Position numbers and translations under genes: made by a program. From Leguminivora glycinivorella (lineage: Eukaryota; Arthropoda; Insecta; Lepidoptera; Tortricidae): 64,000 nucleotides of DNA. The notes below the pieces were generated by a model. The model did not search any database, was not told the DNA's origin, and was given only the letters and a program-made list of their open reading frames with translations. Below, in pieces: positions 30,201 to 39,369 of this stretch (position 1 is the first letter of the stretch; each line of letters begins with the position of its first letter). Location: assembly GCF_023078275.1 (NCBI RefSeq), contig NC_062975.1:24555085-24619084 (forward strand). Reading direction: 5' to 3'.

Positions 30201-33200
30201 ATGTATGTCACAAAACCATTATTTAAGTAAGTAACAATTCTAATAACATTTTCAGATGGTTCGCGGAGTCTACATATACTTCTTAGCAAAGATATCCGAA
30301 CTGCTAGACACTGTATTCTTCGTTCTACGGAAGAAGATGAACCAGGTCTCCTTCCTCCACGTATACCACCACTCCCTTATGGCAATATCCACCTGGTTCG
30401 CCTTGAAATATAACCCCACGGATGTTCTGATATTCCTGGGAACTCTGAACTCTTTTGTGCACGTGGTCATGTATGGATACTACGGGTTGTCTGCGTACCC
30501 TAGTATGACGAAGTATTTGTGGTGGAAGAAGTATATTACTTCGTTTCAGTTGGTGAGTATTTTAAAAAGTTCAATTTATGAGTATGTGAAGCGTGGTTTT
30601 GAAAAAGTTATATTTAGTAACAAGGACAAAGCGTGTTAAAGTCTGCCGCCTAGTTACTTTATTTAAAAAATAAATTAATAGTTTAAAAAACACTATAAAA
30701 CACGCTTTTATAAATGCACGTAAAAGCCAAAAATAAATTATGGATCCTTCAAGTTGTCTCTATTTGTGAGCTGAAGTTTAAAAACTATGTGCTTTTAATT
30801 ATAATATTTGATTGTAAAAGCGTGGGGCGCTGGAACAGGAAAGACTTTTTGTATAACTTGCTGATAAATCAAATTATGCTATGTTACGGGAAGGAGGTTA
30901 CACAGATTGACGCGCTAATTGGAGTTGCAGCATGACTAGTAGGTTCTACATTAAACAGTCAAATCAATTAAAAGTCAGTGTTCAAAGTAGGTACCAGTTT
31001 GTCGAACTCAGACAAAATATGCGCTAGTAGCGAGGAGAGTCGACAGTCGCCGACACTTAGAACGCCGCTTTTTTCCGGTAATCAAAGTACAAAAGGGGAA
31101 AGTGTCTACAGTGACAGGATGCAGAGTTCTTGTTCGTGGACGAGATATCTTTGGTTCTCTTTAGTAACCCTTAGGCGGCATATGTAAACGTTATGTTCTT
31201 ATGCAACTTCATTCGCCAGGAAGTTCGGATTAGTATTTGTTTACAAGAAAGTCTTTCCTGTTCCAGCGCCCCACGCTTTTACAATCAAATATTATAATTA
31301 AAAGCACATAGTTTTTAAACTTCAGCTCACAAATAGAGATAACTTGAAGGATCCATAATTTATTTTTGGCTTTTACGTGCATTTATAAAAGCGTGTTTTA
31401 TAGTGTTTTTTAAACTATTAATTTATTTTATACTTTTTAGTCATTAAAAATGAAATACTTTTAACAATTATACATAAATTTATTTCAAGTAGGCGGATTT
31501 TACATGCCATTTATGGCTTAACGTGTACTTATTGCTAATTGCTACTTAATAATAACTAGCGGCTACCTTCTTATTACGGTATTATCATAAAAATGTTTAT
31601 ACCTAGTAAGTTATCCGTAAAAGATAGACAATATAGACATGTGCCATCGCGGACTTTTTGAAGACATGAGAGAGACATACTTTCGCCATATATTGTTTTG
31701 AAGCTCTCAGCTAGTGGGATTTTGTTTGACTCGATTAGAAAATATTGTCACATTTCAACTAATTCAAACAAAATTTAAGTATTTCTTTTTTGCCGAGCCC
31801 CCCTTTATTTGCTCTTAAGGGTCACAGGAAAACCATTAACCAACTTATTTTAAATACAACGTTGATCTTTCTTTTATGCCCCCCCGAGCCCCCCTTTGTT
31901 TACTCTTAAAGGTCACAAGAAAACGCTAACCCAACTTATTTAGCCCCCCTTTATTTGCTCTTAAGGGTCACAGGAAAACCATTAACCAACTTATTTTAAA
32001 TACAACGTTGATCTTTCTTTTATGCCCCCCCGAGCCCCCCTTTGTTTACTCTTAAAGGTCACAAGAAAACGCTAACCCAACTTATTTTAAATACTACGTT
32101 AATCTTTCTTTTATGCGGGGGGCTTCGCCCCCCGAGCCCCCCTTTTCGTTACTCTTAAGGGTAACAAGAAAACCCTAACCCAACTTATTTTAAATACAAC
32201 GTTTATCTTTCTTTTATGCCCCCCCGAGCCCCCCTTTGTTTACTCTTAAAGGTCACAAGAAAACGCTAATCCAACTTATTTAGCCCCCTTTATTTGCTCT
32301 TAAGGGTCACAGGAAAACCATTAACCAACTTATTTTAAATACAACGTTGATCTTTCTTTTATGCCCCCCCGAGCCCCCCTTTGTTTACTCTTAAAGGTCA
32401 CAAGAAAACGCTAACCCAACTTATTTTAAATACTACGTTAATCTTTCTTTTATGCGGGGGGCTTCGCCCCCGAGCCCCCCTTTTCGTTACTCTTAAGGGT
32501 AACAAGAAAACCCTAACCCAACTTATTTTAAATACAACGTTTATCTTTCTTTTATGCGGGGGCTTCGCCCCCCGAGCCCCCTTTGTTTGCTCTTAAAGGT
32601 CACAAGAAAACGCTAACCCAACTTATCTTAAATACAACGTTGATCTTTCTTTCATGCGGGTGGCTTCGCCCCCCGAGCCCCCCTTTGTTTGATCTTAAAG
32701 GTCACAAGAAAACGCTAACCCAACTTATTTTAAATACTACGTTGATCTTTCTTTTATGCGGGGGGGCTTCGCCCCCCGAGCCCCCCTTTTCGTTACTCTT
32801 AAGGGTCACAAGAAAACCCTAACCAAACTTATTTTAAATACTACGTTGATCTTTCGTTTATGCGGGGGGCTTCGCCCCCGAGCCCCCCTTTTCGTTACTC
32901 TTAAGGGTCATAAGAAAACGCTAACCCAACTTATCTTAAATACTACGTTGATCTTTCTTTCATGCGGGGGGCTTCGCCCCCCGAGCCCCCCTTTTCGTTA
33001 CTCTTAAGGGTCACAAGAAAACCCTAACCCAACTTATTTTAAATACAACATTTATCTTTCTTATATGCGGGGGGCTTCGCCCCTCGAGCCCCCCTTTGTT
33101 GGCTCTTAAAGGTCACAAGAAAACGCTAACCCAACTTATTTTAAATACTACGTTGATCTTTCTTTTATGCGGGGGGCTTCGCCCCCCGAGCCCCCCTTTT

Positions 33201-35812
33201 CGTTACTGTTAAGGGTCATAAGAAAACCCTAACCCAACTTATCTTAAATACTACGTTGATCTTTCTTTCATGCGGGGGCTTCGCCCCCCGAGCCCCCCTT
33301 TGTTTGCTCTGAAAGGTCACAAGAAAACGCTAACCCAACTTATTTTAAATACTACGTTGATCTTTCTTTTATGCGGGGGGCTTCGCCCCCCGAGCCCCCC
33401 TTTTCGTTACTCTTAAGGGTCACAAGAAAACGCTAACCCAACTTATTCTAAATACTACGTTGATCTTTCTTTCATGCGGGGGGTTTCGCCCCCCGAGCCC
33501 CCCTTTTCTTTACTCTTAAGGATCACAAGAAAACCTTAACCCAACTTATTTTAAATACAACTTTGATCTTTCTTTCATGCGGGGGCTTCGCCCCCCGAGC
33601 CCCCCTTTGTTTTCTCTTAAAGGTCACAAGAAAACGCTAACCCAAGTTATTCTAAATACTACGTTGATCTTTCTTTCATGCGGGGGCTTCGCCCCCCGAG
33701 CCCCCTTTTCTTTACTCTTAAGGATCACAAGAAAACCTTAACCTAACTTATTTTAAATACAACGTTGATCTTTCTTTTATGCGGGGGGCTTCGCCCCCCG
33801 AGCCCCCCTTTGTTTGCTCTGAAAGGTCACAAGAAAACGCTAACCCAACTTATTTTAAATACTACGTTGATCTTTCTTTCATGCTTCCCCCCTCGACCCC
33901 CCCCCCCCCCCCCTTTTTCTATTCTTATCTTCCGGCACCATCATCAGGCCTTGAAACCTAATCGTAGTCATAGTTCATTACAAGACTTTTCTAAGAAGCC
34001 CAAAAACAGCTATGATACGATGTTCCATCATGTAATTCCAGTTCATATCTTCCGGCTCCATCATCAGACCTTGAAACCTAATCGTAGTCAAAGTTCATTA
34101 CAAGACTTTTCTAAGAAGCCCAAAAACAGCCTATGATACGATGTTCCATCATGTAGTTCCAGTTCATATCTTCCGGCTCCATCATCAGACCTTGAAACCT
34201 AATCGTAGTCAAAGTTCATTACAAGACTTTTCTAAGAAACCCAAAAACAGCTATGATACGATGTTCCATCATGTAGTTCCAGTTCATATCTTTCGGCTAC
34301 ATCATCAGACCTTGAAACCTAATTGTAGTCAAAGTTCATTACAAGACTTTTCTAAGAAACCCAAAAACGGCTATGATACGATGTTCCATCATGTAGTTCC
34401 AGTTCATATCTTCCGACTCCATCATCAGATCAGCTCAACAGTACCATATTATTGTATTGTCATCGGAACTACATATAGCTGCCAATTTTCATTACGCTAC
34501 GACTCCTGGAAGATGGTTAAATTAGCTTCCTTAGATTCCATTACATACATAGTTACATACACGACGACCTAATAAAAGCGTGTTAATAATGGAATCTTTC
34601 GCTTGCTCGGGTACCAATATTGACACGCGGTTAAACAACGACTTTGCCCCTTGTTAAAACAATAGTTATTTGCTTCAAAATCATCAGTTATAAGTAAATT
34701 CCACCAGCCAGCTTAAGACATCAAGTTAAAATTTGTATAAAATTAAATTACTCTCACTAGTACCAAAGACATAATTATATAACTCCGTATAGACAGATAA
34801 AGTCTAAGAAAAAGACATACCTCAGTACCATACAGAAAAAGGTACGGTGGCCTAGATAGCATTACACCTTTGGCGCTAATATTAATATTTGACATTTTAA
34901 CACATATCAAGCTAAGAATATGGACCAATTTGTCAAAACTGAGGTTCAAAAGTTTTAAGCCTGTGTCAAGAGATGGCGGTCTATGCACTGTAATTAAGTA
35001 CACATTTTACTTCGACAGTAACTCTCTATAATACTCGATCCTCTTTGCTAGTACCTAACACTCTTGTGGATGAAATGCAATATTGCTCTCTGTTTTCGAA
35101 GAATACAGAGAGCCTTTACCAGTTGGTGTGGTGAAAATAACTATCAACACAACAGTAAATGAATACATACATCGTGAAGAAACTGGATTACTACAAGGGA
35201 GGCTCAGTTCTCCATCTAGGTTCAAATAAAACCATAATGAGATTATATTGATTTGCTTGATACAAGCTGGAAGTTGTAAATTCAAAATAATAATTATACA
35301 TACATACATACATATAATCACGCCTGTATCCCATAAAGGGGTAGGCAGAGTACATGAATACTAAGTTACAGTGCCACTCTTGGCAAAAAGACGTTGAAAT
35401 AAATCCAAATTGTGACATTGCAGTGACAGGTTGCCAGTCTCTCGCCTACGCCACAATTTAACTCATATCCCACAGTCGACTTCTACGACACCCACGGGAA
35501 GAAAGGGGATAATAATTATGTATTTAATTTACATAAAAAAAATTAAAAACTTGCTTGTTTCAGATACAATTCGGATGTATTACATTACATGCGTTCACCA
35601 GTACCTTCGTCTCAAACTGCAAGACCTCCTTCGTTCTTCTAATAACAATATTCTTCAACTTAGGTCTCATGATATATCTATTCCGCGACTTTTATATTAA
35701 ATCTTATGTTAAAAATGAAGGGAAAAAAGGTCTAGATATTAGAAGACTTAGCCATAGTTTTGTAAACTCTTTAGGAGAACCGAGTAGGTGTGATGAGACA
35801 AAATCTATTTAA
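24263..35812 (+). CDS. very-long-chain fatty acid elongase (ELOVL family), elongase 1, complete
   Basis: Five exons, 24263-24284, 26939-27129, 29084-29158, 30256-30552 and 35564-35812, join to 834 nt, 277 aa plus TAA. ELOVL enzymes are ER multi-pass condensing enzymes that add malonyl-CoA to acyl-CoA (3-keto acyl-CoA synthase step). Seen: the KISELLDTVFFVLRKK block (about aa 108-123), the catalytic His box HVYHH (131-135), NSFVHVVMYGYY (161-172), the TxxQxxQ motif in ITSFQLIQF (191-197), and several hydrophobic segments. Length is normal for the family. The extreme C-terminus (DETKSI) has only one Lys near the end, so no clear dilysine ER signal. The short exon 1 (MDWFKGA) matches the paralogue at 41328 in phase. 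Substrate and symbol cannot be set from sequence alone. Introns hold many mobile elements and two minisatellites. Confidence 0.94.
24308..24860. mobile_element. repeat family D, split by a LINE tail
   Basis: ACTACGTCGGTGGCAAACTA to CGGTCCGCCTGATG, then a foreign 140 bp, then GGAAAGCGGTCACCGTAACC onward to GATTCGAGCGAGATGATATT. The interrupted site is recognised from intact copies. Confidence 0.85.
24352..24494 (+). mobile_element. LINE 3' end inserted in repeat D
   Basis: The insert ends GGCAAATAAACGATTTATGA and (TTATGA)n, a microsatellite tail typical of some non-LTR elements. TGATG occurs on both sides and is a possible target duplication. Confidence 0.7.
25627..25887 (-). mobile_element. 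tRNA-derived SINE, family A, full length
   Basis: Reads on the minus strand as head GACCGGTCTGGCGCAGTCGG, B-box region GGGTTCGAATCCCGG, body and an AT-rich tail. The head makes this one of the best reference copies in the window. Confidence 0.88.
26352..26575. repeat. interspersed repeat EE, second copy
   Basis: GCGATGTGTAAGTTGCAGAA, AATAAAGGGAATTTAAATTT and TTTCCGTCGGCACATCAGTG, matching 23816-24010. Confidence 0.75.
26939..27129 (+). CDS. elongase 1 exon 2
   Basis: Acceptor TTTTTTCAG, donor ATG|GTAAGT. Encodes DYVDDWFLM, then the first membrane segment (WPLFALWLAYISFVLKVG), PSYMSTRPPYKL and ALYNLFQVGLSCYIVY. These are hallmark N-terminal ELOVL features. 42 of 63 residues equal those of the exon at 61330 by hand count. 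Confidence 0.94.
27441..27568. mobile_element. deleted copy of the tRNA-bearing palindromic element
   Basis: TTTTTATATTAAAGGCAAAA, then GGCGGGACTTGAACCCGCAT (the tRNA T arm on the minus strand), then straight into TTTCCTTTAATATAAAAATG and the arm CGTTAGCAGACGTTTCT. Compare 12805-13250. Confidence 0.8.
27890..28295. mobile_element. MITE family I, double/foldback copy
   Basis: GTGGCTAGCCGAATGGCACA and CGCTCACGAAACG at the left, repeated inverted at 28090-28130 and 28250-28285. The perfect palindrome GGGGCCAGGCCCC lies at its inner junction near 27965. Other copies are at 45300-45575 and 49408-49565. The ORFs here are repeat-derived. Confidence 0.85.
28300..29083. other. elongase 1 intron 2 remainder
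   Basis: Mostly AT-rich. A short block near 28795 with GGGTTTCGAATCCCGGCC may be a worn SINE B box. Nothing else is recognised. Confidence 0.45.
29084..29158 (+). CDS. elongase 1 exon 3
   Basis: Acceptor TTTTCAG, donor TAT|GTAAGT. Encodes GTYIMSKEGLVSSHCAIEAK and DTQPY, the loop between the first and second conserved blocks. Phase 0 at both ends. It aligns with the cysteine-containing loop (CxPVDYS region) of other insect elongases only loosely, so it is the least certain exon, but splice sites and frame fit. Confidence 0.85.
29201..29385. mobile_element. repeat family E, plus orientation
   Basis: ACTAGCTTTGCCCGCGGCGT through GACAAAAAGTAGCCTATGTC to TTATGATATTAGTATGGATG. Intron 3 of elongase 1. 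Confidence 0.85.
29440..29690. mobile_element. CpG-rich interspersed repeat
   Basis: GGGGCGGCTCACTCCGCGAT, CGACGACCTTCGCGCGGCGC, then GTGAGCCTTCTGTACTTGTA and GATATTCTGTGGTATATACC. I know this as a common lepidopteran repeat. It is not an elongase exon: the frame is wrong and no family motif is present. Confidence 0.6.
29856..30210. mobile_element. MITE M, second copy
   Basis: ACACCATGTTTTTATTGAAT, TCCGTTAACTTGAAGGGATG at the left, and CGAATTTAACGGAAAATAAA, GCACGATGTATGT at the right. It ends about 45 bp before exon 4. Confidence 0.88.
30256..30552 (+). CDS. elongase 1 exon 4 (catalytic core)
   Basis: Acceptor TTTTCAG, donor TTG|GTGAGT, 99 codons in phase 0. Carries KISELLDTVFFVLRKK, HVYHH, NSFVHVVMYGYY and most of TxxQxxQ. 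This is the strongest evidence for the family call. Confidence 0.97.
30660..31440. mobile_element. foldback element in elongase 1 intron 4
   Basis: Arms of about 185 bp at 30675-30855 and 31245-31430 are almost perfect inverted copies: AACACGCTTTTATAAATGCA, GTAAAAGCGTGGGGCGCTGG and AACAGGAAAGAC against GTCTTTCCTGTT, CCAGCGCCCCACGCTTTTAC, TGCATTTATAAAAGCGTGTT. The unique 390-bp centre is non-coding. Confidence 0.9.
31441..31785. other. elongase 1 intron 4, nothing recognised
   Basis: AT-rich sequence without a supported feature. Confidence 0.5.
31786..33900. repeat. about 102-bp minisatellite with GC hairpins, about 20 copies
   Basis: The unit contains GGGGGGCTTCGCCCCCC, GAGCCCCCCTTTGTTTGCTC, TTAAAGGTCACAAGAAAACG, CTAACCCAACTTATTTTAAA and GTTGATCTTTCTTTTATGC. 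GATCTTTCTT recurs about every 100-104 bp. Some left-hand copies lack the GGGGGGCTTCG arm (TTTATGCCCCCCCGAGCC) and a block near 31940-32100 recurs near 32280-32440. Long ORFs across it arise because the unit lacks stops in one frame, not from a gene. Confidence 0.93.
33930..34440. repeat. 120-bp minisatellite, about four copies
   Basis: CTTCCGGCTCCATCATCAGA, CCTTGAAACCTAATCGTAGT and ACGATGTTCCATCATGTAGT recur at 120-bp spacing (starts near 33930, 34050, 34170, 34290 and a partial at 34410). It directly abuts the GC-hairpin minisatellite after a poly(C) run. 120 is divisible by 3, so one frame stays open. Confidence 0.93.
34441..34737. other. elongase 1 intron 4, repeat scraps
   Basis: A fragment with AATCTTTCGCTTGCTCGGGT and GACTTTGCCCCTTGTTAAAA (34595-34680) belongs to repeat GG also seen near 9100, 45650 and 55930. 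Confidence 0.5.
34738..35048 (-). mobile_element. interspersed repeat P
   Basis: Reverse-complement match to 41388-41705: ATAACTCCGTATAGACAGAT, GGTACGGTGGCCTAGATAGC and AGAGATGGCGGTCTATGCAC. No coding capacity. Confidence 0.85.
35297..35510 (-). mobile_element. SINE family C
   Basis: CATACATACATACATATAAT tail, ACGCCTGTATCCCATAAAGG, GACACCCACGGGAAGAAAGG. It ends about 55 bp before exon 5. Confidence 0.88.
35564..35812 (+). CDS. elongase 1 exon 5 (C-terminus)
   Basis: Acceptor TTGTTTCAG. IQFGCITLHAFTS completes the TxxQxxQ motif, a membrane segment (SFVLLITIFFNLGLMIYLF) follows, then YIKSYVKNEGKK and a polar tail ending ETKSI and TAA at 35810-35812. Confidence 0.93.
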   Translation: MQFGCITLHAFTSTFVSNCKTSFVLLITIFFNLGLMIYLFRDFYIKSYVKNEGKKGLDIRRLSHSFVNSLGEPSRCDETKSI

Positions 35813-35924
35813 TTAAACTCCTAGACTTAGATTATTTTCTATAAATTTTAATAGAAATGCATAAAAAATAATTGTATCAAACTGTGTATCAAGACATCGT
35901 ATGCACTACCACCAAAACAGAATC

Positions 35925-35930
35925 AATAAA
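35925..35930 (+). terminator. elongase 1 poly(A) signal
   Basis: AATAAA 113 bp after the stop codon, in AATCAATAAAAAAAAACTTA. A short 3' UTR fits. Confidence 0.65.
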
Positions 35931-35980
35931 AAAAAACTTATTTTGAAATGCTTTTTATTGTCTGAAAACATCGCTTGACC

Positions 35981-36187
35981 GACCGGTCTGGCCTAGCGCG
36001 TAAGTGACCCTGCCTGTTCCGGGTTCGAATCCCGGTGAGGGCATTTATTTGTGTGATGAGCACAGATATTTGTTCCTGAGTCATGGATGTTTTCTATGAC
36101 TATAAGTACATTGTCTGAGTACCTGCAACACAAGCCTTCTTGAGCTTACCGTGGGACTCAGTCAATCTGTGTAAGAATGTCCTATAT
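35981..36187 (+). mobile_element. tRNA-derived SINE, family A
   Basis: GACCGGTCTGGCCTAGCGCG, CGGGTTCGAATCCCGG, GAGCACAGATATTTGTTCCT and CTCAGTCAATCTGTGTAAGA. Just downstream of the elongase 1 poly(A) site. Confidence 0.88.
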
Positions 36188-36214
36188 CTGTATATAGTTC
36201 TATATTGTTACAGG

Positions 36215-36570
36215 CCCCACCCTGTGGTGGGGCCTGTAACAAAAGCAAAAAATTAAACTGTAGGCTATACTCCTTAAACTGACCAACATTTGTTCAGTGA
36301 CTTTTAAAAATTATGAAGTCTTTAAATTTTCAATTTTCCATACAAAATAAATATTAGCTTCAATGTACGCCATTATTGTTGTCATTGACGTTGTCTGTCA
36401 CACTTTAGACTTAACAGAATTCGCAATACATTACCTCTTAGAAAAAACTTTCAAGGGTGATAAAAATCAAAATACAAGTTATTTTTAAAAGTCGCTGAAC
36501 AAATGTTGATCAGTATAAGGAGAATAGCCTACAGTTTAATTTTTTGCTTTTGTTACAGGCCCCACTCTGT
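36215..36570. mobile_element. MITE family G
   Basis: GGTGGGGCCTGTAACAAAAG at the left, CTTTTGTTACAGGCCCCACT at the right, with inner repeats TATACTCCTTAAACTGACCA and TGATCAGTATAAGGAGAATA. An extra inverted scrap at the left end makes GTTACAGGCCCCACCC...GGGGCCTGTAAC. Copies also at 50243-50589 and 56873-57212. Confidence 0.88.
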
Positions 36571-36611
36571 ATAAGTAATATTTATTTATCTATTTATTTA
36601 TTTTTATTTTT

Positions 36612-36738
36612 TTATTCCACGTCAGTGGCAAACAGGTATACGGCCCGCCTGATGGAAAGCGGTCACCGTAACCTATGGACGCCTGCAACTCAAGGGGTGT
36701 CACATGCGCGTTGCCAACCCATTAAAAACTTGTACACT
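36612..36738. mobile_element. repeat family D fragment
   Basis: TCCACGTCAGTGGCAAACAG to CATTAAAAACTTGTACACTC. Truncated before the internal hairpin. Confidence 0.82.
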
Positions 36739-36739
36739 C

Positions 36740-37250
36740 CTAATATTTAAGTAATATTTATTTTAGTAATTATTTATTTACTTTTGAGCTCAATGAATAG
36801 TTTTATGAAGAAATCTAATCATGGAAAAGACACAAATTTAATAAACATTTGAAAATAACAACACAATAAAATATTATGTATGGAAAGCGAACTATGAGAG
36901 TCATACTTAGTATAATAAATCCTGAGTAAAATTAACTAGGTCCAAAGACTCCGAAGAAGAAAAACTATTTTTAGCATTAAATTATTATAAAGCCTGACCA
37001 TGTCTCAAAACTGCAAGCTGCAAATTATAAGCGGAAATCTCTTTCCAACTTGTCATATTACACATACTACCACTTGTAACTTGTAACTTGTAGCTTCAAG
37101 AAATGTGCCCAAGTAATATATTATAACATTTGACTACAGTCAAGAGGGCGCTGTTATTTTGATGTATGCGGTGACAGTTCAGTATAATTAGTATAAATCA
37201 AAATAGTTCTAATGACATTCCGCAACATGGCGCGTAGCGTACATGTAGAT
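36740..37250. other. intergenic, nothing recognised
   Basis: AT-rich sequence. A direct duplication CTTGTAACTTGTAACTTGTA near 37075 is the only structure seen. Confidence 0.5.
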
Positions 37251-37251
37251 G

Positions 37252-37418
37252 TAGTGCGAAAAGGGTTACCTTCGTATTTTTCCGGAAACGTTCGTATTTG
37301 TCATGCTAGTTCAGTCAATGTCAGTACATCTTGTATCGTTGTATCTGACTGAAATAGCAAGACATGTTCGTAAGTTTCCGTAACAATACGAAGGCATATA
37401 TTTTCGCAGTACATTTTG
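37252..37418. mobile_element. MITE family H, second copy
   Basis: TAGTGCGAAAAGGG, CGTATTTTTCCGGAAACGTT at the left and GTTTCCGTAACAATACGAAG, TTTTCGCAGTACA at the right. Confidence 0.85.
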
Positions 37419-37569
37419 TAGTCTAATCACTGTCCGAACGTTTTGCTGTTACAAATTGGTAAGGCGCCATATACTTACTCTAAACGTTTTCCCCTCCAGT
37501 ACCACCGCATTTCCATTGTCTCGATTCATTTCCTATCTCACTCTGATTTACTTGTTTCATGTGCTCTGT

Positions 37570-37990
37570 CCTAGACAGACCAAACCTTTACCTACCGTCG
37601 CTTGCGTGGTCGCGTCGCATCGCATCGCCTATCATCGATAGTTCATCGATGTCGCCCACCTAAGATACTTCCCATAGAGATGGAAGGTTTGATTTCGTCG
37701 CGTCGCATCAGCGTCGCGCGACCGTCGTCCGCACAAACCATGGCGTGATGAGCAGTCTGCCGGCAGTCTGTCAGAAGTGGACAGGACGAGTGTGTAAACG
37801 CGATACTTCTCATGCCAGTGCCATTGCCACTCGCGCTGCCCGGCGCTCCCCTACGCCCCCCCCCCCCCCCCCCCACACAGCTAGCGTCTCGCGAGCGTAA
37901 CATCGGGCCAACTGTATGGATAAGGCCGTCGTACGGCTTTGTCATACAGTTGGCCCGACGCTACGCTCGCGAGGCGCTAGATGTGGGAGG
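37570..37990. repeat. CpG-rich inverted repeats
   Basis: CTAGCGTCTCGCGAGCG and GGGCCAACTGTATGG near 37882 are mirrored by CATACAGTTGGCCCG and CGCTCGCGAGGCGCTAG near 37945. The left flank (37590-37740) has GTCGCGTCGCATC at least twice in opposite order. A 19-C tract lies between. Likely two CpG-rich MITEs. ORFs here are artefacts. Confidence 0.7.
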
Positions 37991-38284
37991 CCCTTAATGG
38001 TGGTTTCAGCATTTAAAAAGTTGGCAGGTTACCTGCATGTCAATTTGTTTGACTGTACATCAGAAAGTGGTTTAACTGCATTACAAATATTAATTAACAC
38101 CAAACAGGTTAAGTAATTACCGGATGTTTAATGTCAATCACGTACTGAATCAATGACCTTCTAGTTAGGTAATGTTTGGTTTTATTGACAATACTTAATA
38201 AACATAAACTATTGGTGAACTATACATCTTCGTAATAAGGTTAAATTTCATGGTCAAGTTGGACAACTGTATGCCGGTTATTTA

Positions 38285-39082
38285 AAATTCATTTCATGAA
38301 ATAAATAAATATTTTAGGACTTCTTACACAGATTGACTGAGTCCTTAGTAAGGGCTCAGTCAATCTGTGAAAGAAGTCCTTACACAGAGACCACTGTGAG
38401 CTCAAGAAAGCTTGTGTTGTATACAAATACATTTATATTTAGATAGAAAACATCTACATATTGTCAGTCCCTCTCTATCGCACCGGATCTATGTCCAACT
38501 CTTTCACATTACATTCAATTCGTCTTTGGAATAATCTCCCTCTTGAGATAAGGCAAACTCAGACCAAGTCTCTGTTCAAGATCAAGTTGCGCAGACATCT
38601 TTTAGAAAAGTATCTTAATCAAGCGTCGTAATAGTTATAGGGCAGGTATATAATATGTATATATGTATAGTATATGTAACTTAGATATTTATGTAAATTT
38701 GTAAGTAGGTATACTCGTATTATGTAGTTTTATTTTTGTAAACGTTTGTATGATGTAATATGTATGTAACCATTTAGGTTTATTAAGTAGATATTCAATT
38801 TCTCGTCTTGTTATATTTCTTGCACCTATTAGCTCCTTATTGATCTCTGTTTGGCCCAAAGGTTAGCTGGTAGAGAATGCCTTTTGGTATTAAGTCCGCC
38901 TTTTGTACATTTTTTTACTGTGCAATAAAGTTTAAATAAATAAATAAATAAAACATCCATGACTCAGGAACAAATATGTGCGCATCAGCATCACACAAAT
39001 AAATGCTTTTACCGGGATTCGAATCCAGGACTGTGGAGGCAGGAGGGTCACTACGCGCTATGCCAGACCAGTCGTCAAAATC
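38285..39082 (-). mobile_element. tRNA-derived SINE, family A, split by a LINE
   Basis: The left part runs from GGACTTCTTACACAGATTGA to ATAGAAAACATC (about 38454). The right part resumes at AAACATCCATGACTCAGGAA and runs through CCGGGATTCGAATCC to the worn head GCCAGACCAGTCGTC at 39080. A local inverted duplication at 38316-38380 (CAGATTGACTGAGTCC, CTCAGTCAATCTGTG) is also present. Confidence 0.85.
38455..38949 (+). pseudogene. LINE reverse transcriptase C-terminus and 3' UTR
   Basis: Frame 38464-38631 reads RTGSMSNSFTLHSIRLWNNL and PLEIRQ, KSLFKIKLRRHLLEKYL and then TAA. This is the typical end of CR1/Jockey-like non-LTR ORF2 (RLWN-LP, FK--L---LL). A 320-bp 3' UTR follows, ending GTGCAATAAAG and (TAAA)n. 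It interrupts a family A SINE, with AAAACATC on both sides. Confidence 0.8.
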
Positions 39083-39249
39083 AACTCTCCTAACTAGGTG
39101 TGTAAAATGAACTCGCATGCGATTTTTTTAACAATAAAAAAACGTAACACAAAATCATATAAACTAGTAAGAACTAAAACAATAACATGAAAACTAAAAT
39201 TAAACCTATAAAATAAAACTAAATAACAAACTACACATCAAAAAAAGAA

Positions 39250-39368
39250 AATACATACATACATACAATCACGCCTGTATCCCATAAAGGGGTAGGCAGA
39301 GCACATGAAACTACTAAAGCTTCAGGGCCACTCTTGGCAAATAAGGGGTTGAAAGAAAACGAAACTGT
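39250..39368 (-). mobile_element. SINE family C fragment
   Basis: TACATACATACATACAATCA, CCTGTATCCCATAAAGGGGT, GGCCACTCTTGGCAAATAAG. Confidence 0.85.
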
Positions 39369-39369
39369 G

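Noticed and set aside
31786..33900. GC stem with T-rich follow-on, like a row of bacterial terminators, or a CRISPR-like array
   Set aside because: The locus is an insect intron; units are full tandem copies without unique spacers, and there are no cas genes.
32381..34572. Series of plus-strand ORFs of 60-143 codons with Lys-, Pro- and Leu-rich repeats
   Set aside because: They follow the two minisatellites. The peptide repeats have the period of the DNA repeats and break with each unit-length change, so they are not a gene.
37643..37997. ORFs of 61-100 codons with Gly or Pro runs
   Set aside because: They cross a poly(C) tract and a palindrome; no conserved motif and no splice context.
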